A DNA stretch of 64,000 bases from NCBI RefSeq assembly GCF_001655675.1, contig NZ_LYRP01000001.1, forward strand, positions 744,001-808,000, read 5' to 3'. This stretch comes from Mangrovibacter phragmitis. GTDB taxonomy: Bacteria > Pseudomonadota > Gammaproteobacteria > Enterobacterales > Enterobacteriaceae. The position numbers and the translations under genes were made by a program. Below the pieces are notes generated by a model, which was not told where the DNA came from, searched no databases, and saw nothing but the letters and a program-made list of their open reading frames with translations. Positions 10,009 to 18,494 of this stretch are shown in pieces. Position 1 is the stretch's first letter, and every line of letters begins with the position of its first letter.

Positions 10009-10605
10009 CTATTTCCCACTCAATGCGCCTAGCTGTATTTCTGACTGGCTAACCAGCTCAATACTGAATTGCTCAACGGTTTTTTGCTGTTCCATTGCCA
10101 GGGTTCTTAACCTGCTGTAAGCCGAGTTTTCATCCAGCGTAAAGTGGCGCATAAGTAACAGTTGTGCAGAAAAGACAAAGCGCCTGGCCTTAAGGCGCTC
10201 TTCCATTTTCTGTACACTGGCTTCAAGCAACTGGCGATGTTGCCAGTTATGCAACGCCAGCGAAACCGCAGTCAGTAGCCCATCGTAACGCACGGGTTTA
10301 CGCATATGCCCGTCAATCCCCTGGGCAATCACCCATTGCAGGCGGGATGGCGTTTCGTTGCCAAGCAGCGCGATTCGGGGCAACACAGGCCAGGGAAAAG
10401 CGTCGCCACCGTTCAAATCCGGGTTATCACTGTCAAAAATCAGCGCATCAACTTGCGCGCTATCGTTGTCAAGGGAAGATGCCACCAACCGCCGGGTTTT
10501 CATACCCAAACGCAGGCACTGTTGCTCAAGGTTCTGTGCTGTTTGCTCATCACACCCCACCAGCCCGAGAGACAACCCACGCACTCGCCAGGTATCTTTT
10601 CTCAT
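10009..10605 (-). CDS. AmiR-like ANTAR-domain antitermination regulator
   Basis: Predicted RNA-binding transcription antiterminator of 198 residues. The N-terminal half is a degenerate receiver-like domain (VDALIFDSDNPD, LPRIALLGN). A coiled-coil linker (ASVQKMEERLKARR) leads into a C-terminal ANTAR helical bundle (LLMRHFTLDENSAYSRLRTL then a conserved AMEQQKTVEQFS). The start overlaps the amiC-like stop by four bases. In the Pseudomonas ami system AmiC binds AmiR and releases it when amide is present. The same pairing plus a terminator in the operon leader suggests the same logic here. Confidence 0.82.
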   Translation of the reverse strand: MRKDTWRVRGLSLGLVGCDEQTAQNLEQQCLRLGMKTRRLVASSLDNDSAQVDALIFDSDNPDLNGGDAFPWPVLPRIALLGNETPSRLQWVIAQGIDGHMRKPVRYDGLLTAVSLALHNWQHRQLLEASVQKMEERLKARRFVFSAQLLLMRHFTLDENSAYSRLRTLAMEQQKTVEQFSIELVSQSEIQLGALSGK

Positions 10606-11798
10606 CCGCCCTCCTGCTCCAGCGGAGACGGGTTCTCCACCAGTTCATTCAGGTCAACCCAGGTTAGCCAGGGGTCGGGTTTCACGGGCTCAGGTGACTG
10701 CCACAAGATCTGAAAACGGCCATCGGCACCGCAGCGTGCAAGGCGGGGCGTTAGCCAGGCATGGTTATTTTCCGGGTCAATTCGTGTACACCCTCCTGGC
10801 CCTTCAATTACGTCCTGATACACAGCCTGGCGTACATCAGCGACATCGGCAGAATGTGCCCGGGCAATGGCCCGCGCCAGAAAATGCCCGCTCAACCAGG
10901 CCGCTTCGGAATCCACGGAAGGCGAGCTGTGCTCACCAAAACGCTCGCGATAACGTTGCAAAAAGCGCTGGTTTTCTTCGCGCTCAATACTCTGGAAATA
11001 AACGGCAGATACCAGGTAGCCCTCCAGTGCGGCGCTGCCCACGATATCCACTTCAGGTTCACAGAGTGTGAGGCTCAGTTTCACGCGTTCCGGAGAACGC
11101 AGCCAGGCATGCTCTGCTGCCGCTGCGTGCCATGCCTGGTAGAAACGGTATGCAGTGACACCCACCAGAGTGACCAGTACCACAGGCGGGCGTTTTTCAA
11201 TGATGTCATCAATCACGGCCTGAACATCGGTTTCACCCAGCGCCAGCAGGCGGCTTGCCAACAGCTCCCCTCCCACTGGCTCTATTGCCTCGCGGGTGAT
11301 ACGGTCAATTTCCCATGACCAGACGTAATTGGAACCAACGTGGTAAATTTGAGGTTCATATTGCTCCAGCACATATTTAATCATGGGGATAACGTGCTGG
11401 TTAGGTGCGGCACCAAGGTACATCACATTGTTGCTGCTTTCGAAACCTTCATAGCGTGCTGAATGCCATAACAACGCATCGGCACTTTCAATCAGTGGCA
11501 GGATCTGCTTGCGTGATGCCGAGGTATAGCAGCCCACAATGTGTTTCACACCATGGCGATGCAATAATTCACGGCAGTATTCCGCGTATTTTTCCAGCGA
11601 ACCGGCCGGGTTAAGCACCACCGGAGCCAGGGTAAAATTGTAGTCAGGCGACGCATTCGCCTCTTCTATTGCCAGCAGAATGCCATTAAGCATCTCACGC
11701 CCGATAACACCGTAATGTCCGGAAAGGGAATAAAGGATCCCTACCGGCACAACGGTTTTTTTCTCTTCTGCCTTCAATGAATCGGGGGTTGAAATCAC
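10602..11798 (-). CDS. AmiC-like cytosolic ligand sensor
   Basis: Periplasmic-binding-protein fold of the Leu/Ile/Val type without a signal peptide, 398 residues, matching AmiC/UrtA-like receptors. The opening VPVGILYSLSGHYGVIGREM and the segment YHVGSNYVWSWEIDR are characteristic. It begins at GTG, five bases after GGAGG. It probably keeps the neighbouring ANTAR protein inactive until ligand binds. Likely ligands are amides, urea-like compounds or the substrate of the double nitrilase. It is the third gene of a four-gene leftward operon. Confidence 0.8.
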   Translation of the reverse strand: MISTPDSLKAEEKKTVVPVGILYSLSGHYGVIGREMLNGILLAIEEANASPDYNFTLAPVVLNPAGSLEKYAEYCRELLHRHGVKHIVGCYTSASRKQILPLIESADALLWHSARYEGFESSNNVMYLGAAPNQHVIPMIKYVLEQYEPQIYHVGSNYVWSWEIDRITREAIEPVGGELLASRLLALGETDVQAVIDDIIEKRPPVVLVTLVGVTAYRFYQAWHAAAAEHAWLRSPERVKLSLTLCEPEVDIVGSAALEGYLVSAVYFQSIEREENQRFLQRYRERFGEHSSPSVDSEAAWLSGHFLARAIARAHSADVADVRQAVYQDVIEGPGGCTRIDPENNHAWLTPRLARCGADGRFQILWQSPEPVKPDPWLTWVDLNELVENPSPLEQEGG

Positions 11799-11858
11799 GA
11801 ATCCTCCGGGTAAAAACAGGCCGGGGCATAGCGCCCAACGGCCCAGGGTAACACCCGC

Positions 11859-13577
11859 TTACAGCGGTTCCTGCCTGGCTTTAATCAGTGGCAGGTAGCC
11901 ATTTGTCTGGCGCATCGCAACCAGGTCCTTGCGCCTTACCACATTGGTGGGGTAAGGCGTATCCAGGTTGCTGGTATCCATAGTTAAGGTTACCAGCCCC
12001 TGCTCATCCAGCAACAGGCTTTCATGGCGCGGGAACGCAAAGGTATCCGGGCCAAAAATACCACTCAGGCCCAGGGATTTACCGGGCTGGTAACTGTTCG
12101 CCCAGGCCAGGTAACAGTTATTTTCCCCGGCACGCACGCGCGGAACCAGCCAGTGATATTTATCGGCACCGCGCGGGATGGGGTAATTGTGTGGTATCTC
12201 TGAACCACCATGAGCGCCCGGCGCGGGCTCGCCCATTGCCGCCGGGCAGGCAAGCAGGTCGCACCCCCGCAGAGCCAGAATACGCCCGGCTTCCGGGAAA
12301 GTAATGTCTTCACCAATCAGTAACCCCATCCTTCCACAGGGGATATCCACCGTCACCCATTTATCACCGGGTATTGCCCAGGTTTTATCTGCTTCGCTGA
12401 GGTGGATTTTGCGGTAAGCACCCAGAATACCCGCCGGGCCAACCGCAACCGCGGTGTTGAAGCATTGCCCGGCATCAGCTTCAACCAACCCGGTAACCAG
12501 TGTCATTTTCAGGCTGACAGCCAGTTGAACCAGTGCTGCCACTTCAGCCCCGTGCAGGTGTAATGCCTGCGCAGGCCCCTGGTATGGTCCCGAGAGTGAA
12601 AACTCAGGGAACACCATGACTTCAGCCCCTTTTTCCTGTGCCGCAGTCGCCAGGTGGCGGATATGCGCCAGGTTATGTTGCACATCATGTTGTGGGGTAA
12701 ACTGCCCGACAGCAATTTCAGAGACTTTCCCGTCCGGCAGTGAAGATCGCTGGTAAAGGTTGAAAAAATCCAGTGGGTTCCAGGTGTAACTGTCATTCAT
12801 CAATTCCAGGTACTTTTCCGGGCGGCGCTGGCAGACACGAGGGGCTTTTTCGCCACGCCCCGGCGTTATCTCACCCAGCACAATACCGTCGCCACTGTCG
12901 GTACAGGCCTGAATACTGCCATCCGGGTTTATCACGCAACTGCCGCCGCTGAACTGCACACCGCGCTCCAGCCCCCAGCGGTTGCTTTCAATCAGGTAGC
13001 AGTCATTTTCCCAGGCCCGGTTAATCCAATACGGTGCCGGTGTCCGTTCCGCCAGCCAGTTGCTGATATGGCAGATAACATCGGCATTCTGCACCCCGGC
13101 CAGGCGGGCTGTTTCAATAAAATGGATATCCATGCAAATCAGCATGGCAATACACCCGACGGGAGTTTCAAATACTGCATGCCCTTTGTCGCCATTTGCC
13201 GCCCACTTCGGCTCAGAAATATACGGGTGAGTTTTACGGTGAGTGCCAATTACGCCGGACGGACCAATTAGCGCCGCCGAGTTGTAGTACAACCCGGTTT
13301 CGACATCCACTTCTGGCATACCCAGCACCAGGTAACAGTCATAACGTGCTGCCAGCGCGGCAAAGCGCCGGGTTGTCTTGCCAGGGATAGTGTCCACATA
13401 AGGCGCAATTTCTTCACGGTTTTGCCAGCAGTAACCACTTACCCCCATCTCTGGCATAACCAGCAGTTTCGCGCCCTGCTCTGCGGCCTGTTCACATAAA
13501 GCCAGCAACGCCTGAATATTTTCTTCCTGGCGAAACATCGTCGGTTCAAACTGAATCGCTGCAACCTTTACTGTCAT
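11859..13577 (-). CDS. Tandem-domain carbon-nitrogen hydrolase (nitrilase superfamily)
   Basis: A 572-residue protein made of two nitrilase-superfamily domains, about twice the usual family length. Domain 1 (about 1-265) has a full Glu-Lys-Cys triad: E43 in MPEMGVSG, K115 in HRKTHPY and C148 in LICMDIHF. Domain 2 (about 284-572) keeps E325 (FPEFSLSG) and K390 (YRKIH). Where the nucleophile should be it reads LLIGEDITFPE, with Gly422 in place of Cys, so it is probably inactive. The reaction is likely amide or nitrile hydrolysis. The start overlaps the permease stop (TAATG). Confidence 0.82.
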   Translation of the reverse strand: MTVKVAAIQFEPTMFRQEENIQALLALCEQAAEQGAKLLVMPEMGVSGYCWQNREEIAPYVDTIPGKTTRRFAALAARYDCYLVLGMPEVDVETGLYYNSAALIGPSGVIGTHRKTHPYISEPKWAANGDKGHAVFETPVGCIAMLICMDIHFIETARLAGVQNADVICHISNWLAERTPAPYWINRAWENDCYLIESNRWGLERGVQFSGGSCVINPDGSIQACTDSGDGIVLGEITPGRGEKAPRVCQRRPEKYLELMNDSYTWNPLDFFNLYQRSSLPDGKVSEIAVGQFTPQHDVQHNLAHIRHLATAAQEKGAEVMVFPEFSLSGPYQGPAQALHLHGAEVAALVQLAVSLKMTLVTGLVEADAGQCFNTAVAVGPAGILGAYRKIHLSEADKTWAIPGDKWVTVDIPCGRMGLLIGEDITFPEAGRILALRGCDLLACPAAMGEPAPGAHGGSEIPHNYPIPRGADKYHWLVPRVRAGENNCYLAWANSYQPGKSLGLSGIFGPDTFAFPRHESLLLDEQGLVTLTMDTSNLDTPYPTNVVRRKDLVAMRQTNGYLPLIKARQEPL

Positions 13578-15064
13578 TAGTTCATCTCCGTAGCAGACTG
13601 TTTATTGGGAGCCGGACACAGGCTGGACTGTGAAGGTGACCAGTTGGTTACGACATCCTGCGGGAATTGTGTGAAGTAGTAGCGGCCACGGGTTGCTACG
13701 CTGAAAACAACATGCAGCACCGGGCCAGCCAGCATGGAGATAAACGAGGCGTAATACATTGGGTAAGCGCCCAGAATACCGGCGGCACCAATTGCCACGG
13801 CAATCAGCAACGCGAACACTCCAGCCGGGTTCCATGAGTGCAGGTACTCTTTGCGGTATTCCACAAAATCAGAGGGAGCAAGGTTCAGTAATTTACGGCA
13901 AACCAGGTAGTCCGCCAGAATAATAAACACCCAGGTATTCGTTAAAATACCGGTAATAGACAAGAAGGTACCGGTATACTGCAGAATATTGCAGATGTAG
14001 AACACCACACCAAGCAACCAGACCAACAGCATCCACCACTGGCGTCCTGGGCGGTAGTTAAATGCCATATCCATGGTATTGGACAGTGCTATTGAACCGG
14101 AATACAGGTTCAGCACGTTAATACGAATTTGCGTAATCACCGCAAACACCACACCAACCAGTGCCAGGATGAACGGGAACACAAATCCCGGGTCCATTGC
14201 GAGCGAGAACGGGTTGGGGTTGTCGATATGCGGCATCAGCGTGTACGCCAGAAACGCACCAAACAGCATCACTACCACTATGGGCAGCAACATCCCCAAC
14301 ATAATGCCCGCGGTGCCTTTATGAGTCACACCAGGCTTTGCAAAGCGTCCATAGTCCGTTGCCATCAACCCCTGGAAAACAATCTGCCCATTCGCCATAT
14401 TCATAACCAGCCACAACGATGTGCTGTTCACTTCACCACTGGCATGCCAGCCTGATGGCCCGACGGCATCGTAATGATGAGTCAACTGGTAGATACAAAA
14501 CCCGAACAGCAGAATAAAAATGGGCACGCCCCAGGTTTGCAAGAACTGCATTGATGACATGCCTTTCCACACAAACCAAATTGCCACCAGGCCTGTGCAG
14601 GCAAAGATCATCACACCAGCCAGTGAATTCACTTCCACCCCGGAGTAATTAGCAATGGCATGGGAAACAATGGTGCCTTCAAACAGGAAGTAGAAAATGA
14701 AGTTGATGGCATAAATGGCCGAGGTAAACGCGGAGCCCATATACCCAAAACCGAGGCCCCGGGTCATAAGATTCAGCGATAACCCTTCTTTGCTCGCCAG
14801 TTTCATGATGCAGGAACCAATAATGGTTGCGAACACCACCATATAACCAATCGGCAGTAACATAGTGGGCCAGCCCACCAGGTTGCCCATATCTGCCCCA
14901 AGGCTGAACCAGAACATAGCAGTTGAGTTACCCAACAACACCAAAATAATGGCAGGTATTGGCCAGCGGTAGTGCTTTGGCACCCGGCCAACGGCGTAAT
15001 CTTCCACCGCTTCGGCTTCAGTAATATCTTGTGGCCCCTGGAACCACTGTTTAAGTTTACTCAT
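13577..15064 (-). CDS. NCS1-family nucleobase/allantoin-type permease
   Basis: Membrane transporter of 495 residues with about twelve helices, from the purine-cytosine permease (NCS1) family. The conserved amphipathic N-terminus (RVPKHYRWPIPAIILVLLGN) and NLMTRGLGFGYMGSAF are visible. The ATG at 15064 is chosen because GGAG lies eight bases upstream; an in-frame GTG nine bases earlier has no ribosome site. It is the first gene of the permease/nitrilase/amiC/amiR operon and presumably imports the compound the hydrolase attacks. Candidates are cyclic ureides, pyrimidines or hydantoin-like compounds, but specificity is unknown. Confidence 0.82.
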   Translation of the reverse strand: MSKLKQWFQGPQDITEAEAVEDYAVGRVPKHYRWPIPAIILVLLGNSTAMFWFSLGADMGNLVGWPTMLLPIGYMVVFATIIGSCIMKLASKEGLSLNLMTRGLGFGYMGSAFTSAIYAINFIFYFLFEGTIVSHAIANYSGVEVNSLAGVMIFACTGLVAIWFVWKGMSSMQFLQTWGVPIFILLFGFCIYQLTHHYDAVGPSGWHASGEVNSTSLWLVMNMANGQIVFQGLMATDYGRFAKPGVTHKGTAGIMLGMLLPIVVVMLFGAFLAYTLMPHIDNPNPFSLAMDPGFVFPFILALVGVVFAVITQIRINVLNLYSGSIALSNTMDMAFNYRPGRQWWMLLVWLLGVVFYICNILQYTGTFLSITGILTNTWVFIILADYLVCRKLLNLAPSDFVEYRKEYLHSWNPAGVFALLIAVAIGAAGILGAYPMYYASFISMLAGPVLHVVFSVATRGRYYFTQFPQDVVTNWSPSQSSLCPAPNKQSATEMN

Positions 15065-15084
15065 ATTTGTCACTCCAAAGGCAT

Positions 15085-15118
15085 AAAAAAGCCCCGCCAG
15101 CTCATTGAGCTGCGGGGC
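15085..15118 (-). terminator. Leader intrinsic terminator ahead of the NCS1/nitrilase operon
   Basis: On the minus strand GCCCCGC, AGCTCAATGAGCT and GGCGGGGC form a strong hairpin followed directly by TTTTTT. The T-run ends 20 bases before the permease start codon, so the terminator sits inside the 5' leader. This is the position expected of an attenuator controlled by the ANTAR protein encoded at the end of the operon. Confidence 0.85.
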
Positions 15119-15127
15119 TTCTTTGCC
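15116..15127 (-). promoter_or_regulatory. Candidate ANTAR hexaloop hairpin P2 overlapping the terminator
   Basis: GGC-AAAGAA-GCC on the minus strand forms a small stem with a six-base loop having A at position 1 and G at position 4, the published ANTAR-target signature. Its 3' arm uses the first three bases of the terminator's 5' arm, so the two structures exclude each other. The stem is only three pairs, hence moderate confidence. Confidence 0.5.
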
Positions 15128-15190
15128 TGAATTCTGTTAGTTTCACTGCGCCTTACAAAGACGCCAGCGTGGAGGTACAACGGCATGAAC

Positions 15191-15202
15191 GGCGACGCTG
15201 CC
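15191..15202 (-). promoter_or_regulatory. Candidate ANTAR hexaloop hairpin P1
   Basis: GGC-AGCGTC-GCC on the minus strand is a second three-pair stem with a hexaloop with A1 and G4. It lies about 65 bases upstream of the P2 candidate, a longer spacing than in most described ANTAR motifs. It may be a chance match. Confidence 0.3.
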
Positions 15203-15395
15203 TGCCAGGCCCAATACGGGGCGAGGCCATGCAACCCGACTAAAGCAAAAGTAATGCCAGTTAACAGGTTTTTTCTTTAGTGATATGTTTCTAAAATCTT
15301 TTTCATAGTTTCGTACATATTCCATTTATTGCCACTACACTACCGGGGTGCACCACTGTAGTGCGTGATGGTGTTATGAAAGTGCAGCGCCACGG

Positions 15396-15769
15396 ACGCC
15401 TCAATAATTTAGAGACCACACTCCACACCCGTCTGTAATATCTCAGCAAAAACATCAAAAAGATGTACCGGACACAGGACTTACAGCCACTCAGCACAAC
15501 ACAAAAAAACCCGCTACTTGCAGCGGGGACAGTTCGCGTAAGACCGGTGAACCGCAGAAAGGAAGACAAGGTTATTCCGCCCGGACGGCGGAATAAGGCG
15601 AACCGAGGCATGGATGCCGAGTCGAGCCGGCCGCAGACTGACTGCCCGGAGGTGAACGCAGTGCGCAGCACCGGTTGCCCGCGAAAAACCGGATTGTTAA
15701 GGGGCGGGCCCCTTAACACGTTCACAGGCTGTGAAGCCACATTGAGCGCATCACTTCAGGTGAACGGAA
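15396..15769. repeat. Module A, copy 1, of a long non-coding repeat family
   Basis: About 374 bases, repeated near-identically at 16184-16557 and 18063-18435 and partly at 17425-17755. It runs from ACGCCTCAA..ATTTAGAG to a terminal GTGAACGGAA. It contains a perfect hairpin TTATTCCGCC-CGGAC-GGCGGAATAA (15572-15596) and a second hairpin GTTAAGGGGC/GCCCCTTAAC (15696-15717). Open frames across it differ between copies and resemble no protein. Confidence 0.85.
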
Positions 15770-15780
15770 ATAACCACCCC

Positions 15781-15903
15781 CGGTGAGCGTACTACACTGC
15801 ACCGCTCGCCCGCGAAAACGGGGATTGCAAAGGGGGCGAGCCCCCTTTAGCCCGTTCACTGACTGTGCAGCCACATTAGCCACTTAACTTCAGGTGAACG
15901 GAA
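15781..15903. repeat. Module C, copy 1 (3' half-variant of module A)
   Basis: A 123-base unit repeated at 18495-18616. It resembles the 3' half of module A copy 3, with the alternative hairpin CAAAGGGGGC/GCCCCCTTTAG. It ends in GTGAACGGAA, shared with the start of module B. Confidence 0.8.
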
Positions 15904-16183
15904 ACAACCACACTGCAAGTGAACGGAACAGTCACCGCAGTAACAGTAATCTGCCAGCACTGCGCAAATTGCGCGCCGTGTCAGCAACACTGCTTTCTCT
16001 CACCCACTTCGCCCGGCGCCCGCAGGGGGCACTGGCCCCCTGCACCCCCTTTTGTGGCCGGCAAAATCGCCGCTGCGCGGACATTCGGCTTACCCCGGCG
16101 GCCTGTTCGGGTACCGCTCCGGGTCGGCTTCCTGCCTCCCGTCGCTCTGCCTGCGTCCTGCAGGCAGCCCCGGCCCGCCAGGC
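15892..16183. repeat. Module B, copy 1 (GC-rich 292-base unit)
   Basis: Repeated at 17771-18062 with the same length and only scattered substitutions. It opens with two GTGAACGGAA-type motifs and then becomes GC-rich with short inverted repeats such as GCAGGGGGC..GCCCCCTGC. In both places module A follows directly, making a 665-666-base B+A composite. Confidence 0.85.
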
Positions 16184-16557
16184 ACGCCTCAACGATTTAG
16201 AGGCCACACCCACACCCGCCTGTCATATCTCAGCAAAAACATCAAAAAGACATACCAGACACAGAACATACAGCCACACCGAGCCACACAAAAAAATAGC
16301 CACTTGCAGCGAGGGCCTGCTCGCGTAAGACCGGTGAACCGCAGAAAGGAAGACAAGGTTATTCCGCCCGGACGGCGGAATAAGGCGAAACGAGGCATGG
16401 ATGCCGAGTCGAGCCGGCCGCAGGCTGACTGCCCGGAGGTGAACGCAGTGCGCAGCACCGGTTGCCCGCGAAAAACCGGATTGTTAAGGGGCGGGCCCCT
16501 TAACACGTTCACAGGCTGTGAAGCCACATTGAGCGCATCACTTCAGGTGAACGGAAC
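16184..16557. repeat. Module A, copy 2
   Basis: Follows module B copy 1 without a gap. It carries the same two hairpins as copy 1. The end is followed by further GTGAACGGAA motifs at 16548, 16581 and 16617 before the toxin-antitoxin genes begin. Confidence 0.85.
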
Positions 16558-16672
16558 ACGCTACACTGACCCCACTGCAAGTGAACGGAACTTTCACCAC
16601 ACTGACACAGTGAAAAGTGAACGGAAAAACCACACAAGGTCAGCGCATCAGCATCAGGTTCACAGCAACCAA

Positions 16673-16972
16673 TCACAGGTGAAAAGCAACCCGTTTACCT
16701 GTCGGCAGCGTCACATCCAGACTTAACTCACCCCCTAACGCCTGCACATAGCGCTTCAGTGTAGAAAGCCGCGGATCATTACCAGCCTGTTCTATTCGGG
16801 CAACCGAAGGTTGTTTTACCCCCATAGCCGCAGCCAGCTCTGTCTGTGAAATATTCAATTCTTCACGCAACATACTAAGCGCAATCTGGATACTGGCCGT
16901 CTCAACCCGCTCAGCTACACGCGCCTGCATTTCAGGGCTTTCTTTAGCCAGGAGTTCTCTGTAAGTCGCCAT
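16673..16972 (-). CDS. Antitoxin, HTH XRE-type (HigA-like)
   Basis: DNA-binding antitoxin of 99 residues. A helix-turn-helix region is clear at about 35-75: LNISQTELAAAMGVKQPSVA followed by RIEQAGNDPRLSTLKRYVQALGG with the usual XRE spacing. It is encoded two bases downstream of the toxin gene, the toxin-first order typical of HigBA. It would neutralise the toxin and repress the promoter through the paired operators near 17334-17377. Its C-terminus runs into the flanking GTGAACGGAA repeat area. Confidence 0.85.
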   Translation of the reverse strand: MATYRELLAKESPEMQARVAERVETASIQIALSMLREELNISQTELAAAMGVKQPSVARIEQAGNDPRLSTLKRYVQALGGELSLDVTLPTGKRVAFHL

Positions 16973-16974
16973 AA

Positions 16975-17325
16975 CTATTTCTCCAGTTTCATAAGATGTT
17001 TGCGGTATTCCGAGTCAGCCAGCCTGATCATGTCCTTATAGAAACGTTGCTCGTTTAACCCTGTTTTATCACCAGCACACAAGACGATTGCCTGCCGGGT
17101 GGGATCAAAAGCAAAAAACGCTCTGACAGGATTACCAGCATGCTGTATACGCAGTTCTTTCATGTTTGCAAAAGAAGAACCTTTTAATGTATCAACATAC
17201 GGCCTGCCCAATTTAGGACCGAATTTCTCCAACACCCCCATAGCGGCATAAACCGACTCTCTGAGAGCATCTTCCTGCCCCAAAAACCACTTATCAAAAC
17301 ACTCCGTTGTTATGATTTCCCACAT
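16975..17325 (-). CDS. Toxin, RelE/HigB (Gp49-like) family
   Basis: Small basic protein of 116 residues matching HigB/phage Gp49-like toxins, which are ribosome-dependent mRNA endonucleases. Family landmarks are FDKWFLGQ near the start, KELRIQ with the GNPVRAFFAFDP strand, VLCAGDKTG and the final helix with YRKHL. It is the first gene of the pair and precedes its antitoxin. The pair sits between two blocks of repeat modules and has lower GC content than its surroundings, which fits insertion into the locus. Confidence 0.87.
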   Translation of the reverse strand: MWEIITTECFDKWFLGQEDALRESVYAAMGVLEKFGPKLGRPYVDTLKGSSFANMKELRIQHAGNPVRAFFAFDPTRQAIVLCAGDKTGLNEQRFYKDMIRLADSEYRKHLMKLEK

Positions 17326-17333
17326 AGTGAACC

Positions 17334-17377
17334 TATAGTGAATTCGCTATAATTGAGACTATAATGAATTCACTATA
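17334..17377 (-). promoter_or_regulatory. Toxin-antitoxin operator/promoter with two near-palindromes
   Basis: Two related 18-base near-palindromes, TATAGTGAATTCGCTATA (17334-17351) and TATAATGAATTCACTATA (17360-17377), lie just upstream of the toxin start, 26 bases apart. They overlap AT-rich promoter-like sequence. They are likely binding sites for the XRE antitoxin. Confidence 0.7.
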
Positions 17378-17424
17378 ATCTCAATAAAACAGCCGTCACA
17401 AATCTGCCCCCTACCAATAAACCC

Positions 17425-17755
17425 GCAGCAAAAAACAAGTAAAGACATACCAGACACAGGACATACAGCCACACCGAACCACACAAAAAGACAGCCACTC
17501 GCAGCGAGGGTATTGTGTCGCGTAAGACCGGTGAACCGCAGAAAGGAAGACAAGGTTATTCCGCCCGGACGGCGGAATAAGGCGAAACGAGGCAGGACGC
17601 CGAGTCGAGCCGGCCGCAGGCTGACTGCCCGGAGGTGAACGCAGTGCGCAGCACCGGTCGCCCGCGAAAACGGGGATTGCAAAGGGGGCGAGCCCCCTTT
17701 AGCCCGTTCACAGGCTGTGTAGCCACATTAGTCACCTCACTTCAGGTGAACGGAA
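17425..17755. repeat. Module A, copy 3 (5'-truncated, variant 3' half)
   Basis: Lacks the first part of module A next to the toxin-antitoxin promoter and carries the module-C type hairpin (GCAAAGGGGGC/GCCCCCTTTAGC) in its 3' half. The truncation suggests a recombination or insertion junction near 17400. Confidence 0.8.
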
Positions 17756-17770
17756 CTTTCACATCAGTCC

Positions 17771-18062
17771 AGGTGAATGGAAACAACCACACTGCAAGTG
17801 AGCGGAACAGTCACCGCAGTAACAGTAATCTGCCAGCACTGAGCAAATTGCGCGCCGTGTCAGCCACACTGCTTTCTCTCACCCGCCGCGCCCGGCGCCC
17901 GCAGGGGGGACTGGCCCCCTGCACCCCCTTTTGTGGCCGGCAAAATCGCCGCTTCGCGGACATTCGGCTTACCCCGGCGGCCTGTTCGGGTACCGCTCCG
18001 AGTCGGCTTCCTGCCTCCCGTCGCTCTGCCTGCGTCCTGCAGGCAGCCCCGGCCCGCCAGGC
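17771..18062. repeat. Module B, copy 2
   Basis: Second 292-base GC-rich unit, nearly identical to 15892-16183 and again followed directly by module A. Confidence 0.85.
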
Positions 18063-18435
18063 ACGCCTCAACGATTTAGAGGCCACACCCCACACCCGCC
18101 TGTCATATCTCAGCAAAAACATCAAAAAGACATACCAGACACAGAACATACAGCCACACCGAACCACACAAAAAAACAGCTACTTGCAGCGAGGGACAGT
18201 TCGCGTAAGACCGGTGAACCGGAGAAAGGAAGACAAGGTTATTCCGCCCGGACGGCGGAATAAGGCGAAACGAGGCAGGACGCCGAGTCGAGCCGGCCGC
18301 AGGCTGACTGCCCGGAGGTGAACGCAGTGCGCAGCACCGGTTGCCCGCGAAAAACCGGATTGTTAAGGGGCGGGCCCCTTAACACGTTCACAGGCTGTGA
18401 AGCCACATTAACCACATCACTGGAAGTGAACGGAA
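18063..18435. repeat. Module A, copy 4
   Basis: Full-length copy with the GTTAAGGGGC/GCCCCTTAAC hairpin version. It is followed by GTGAACGGAA motifs at 18426, 18453 and 18478, about 26 bases apart. Confidence 0.85.
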
Positions 18436-18494
18436 CCTTCACATCAGTCCAGGTGAACGGAAACAGCCGCACTGCAAGTGAACGGAAATCCCCC

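Noticed and set aside
10358-11071. 237-codon plus-strand frame opposite the AmiC/AmiR genes
   Set aside because: Lies antisense to two well-supported family members and resembles no protein.
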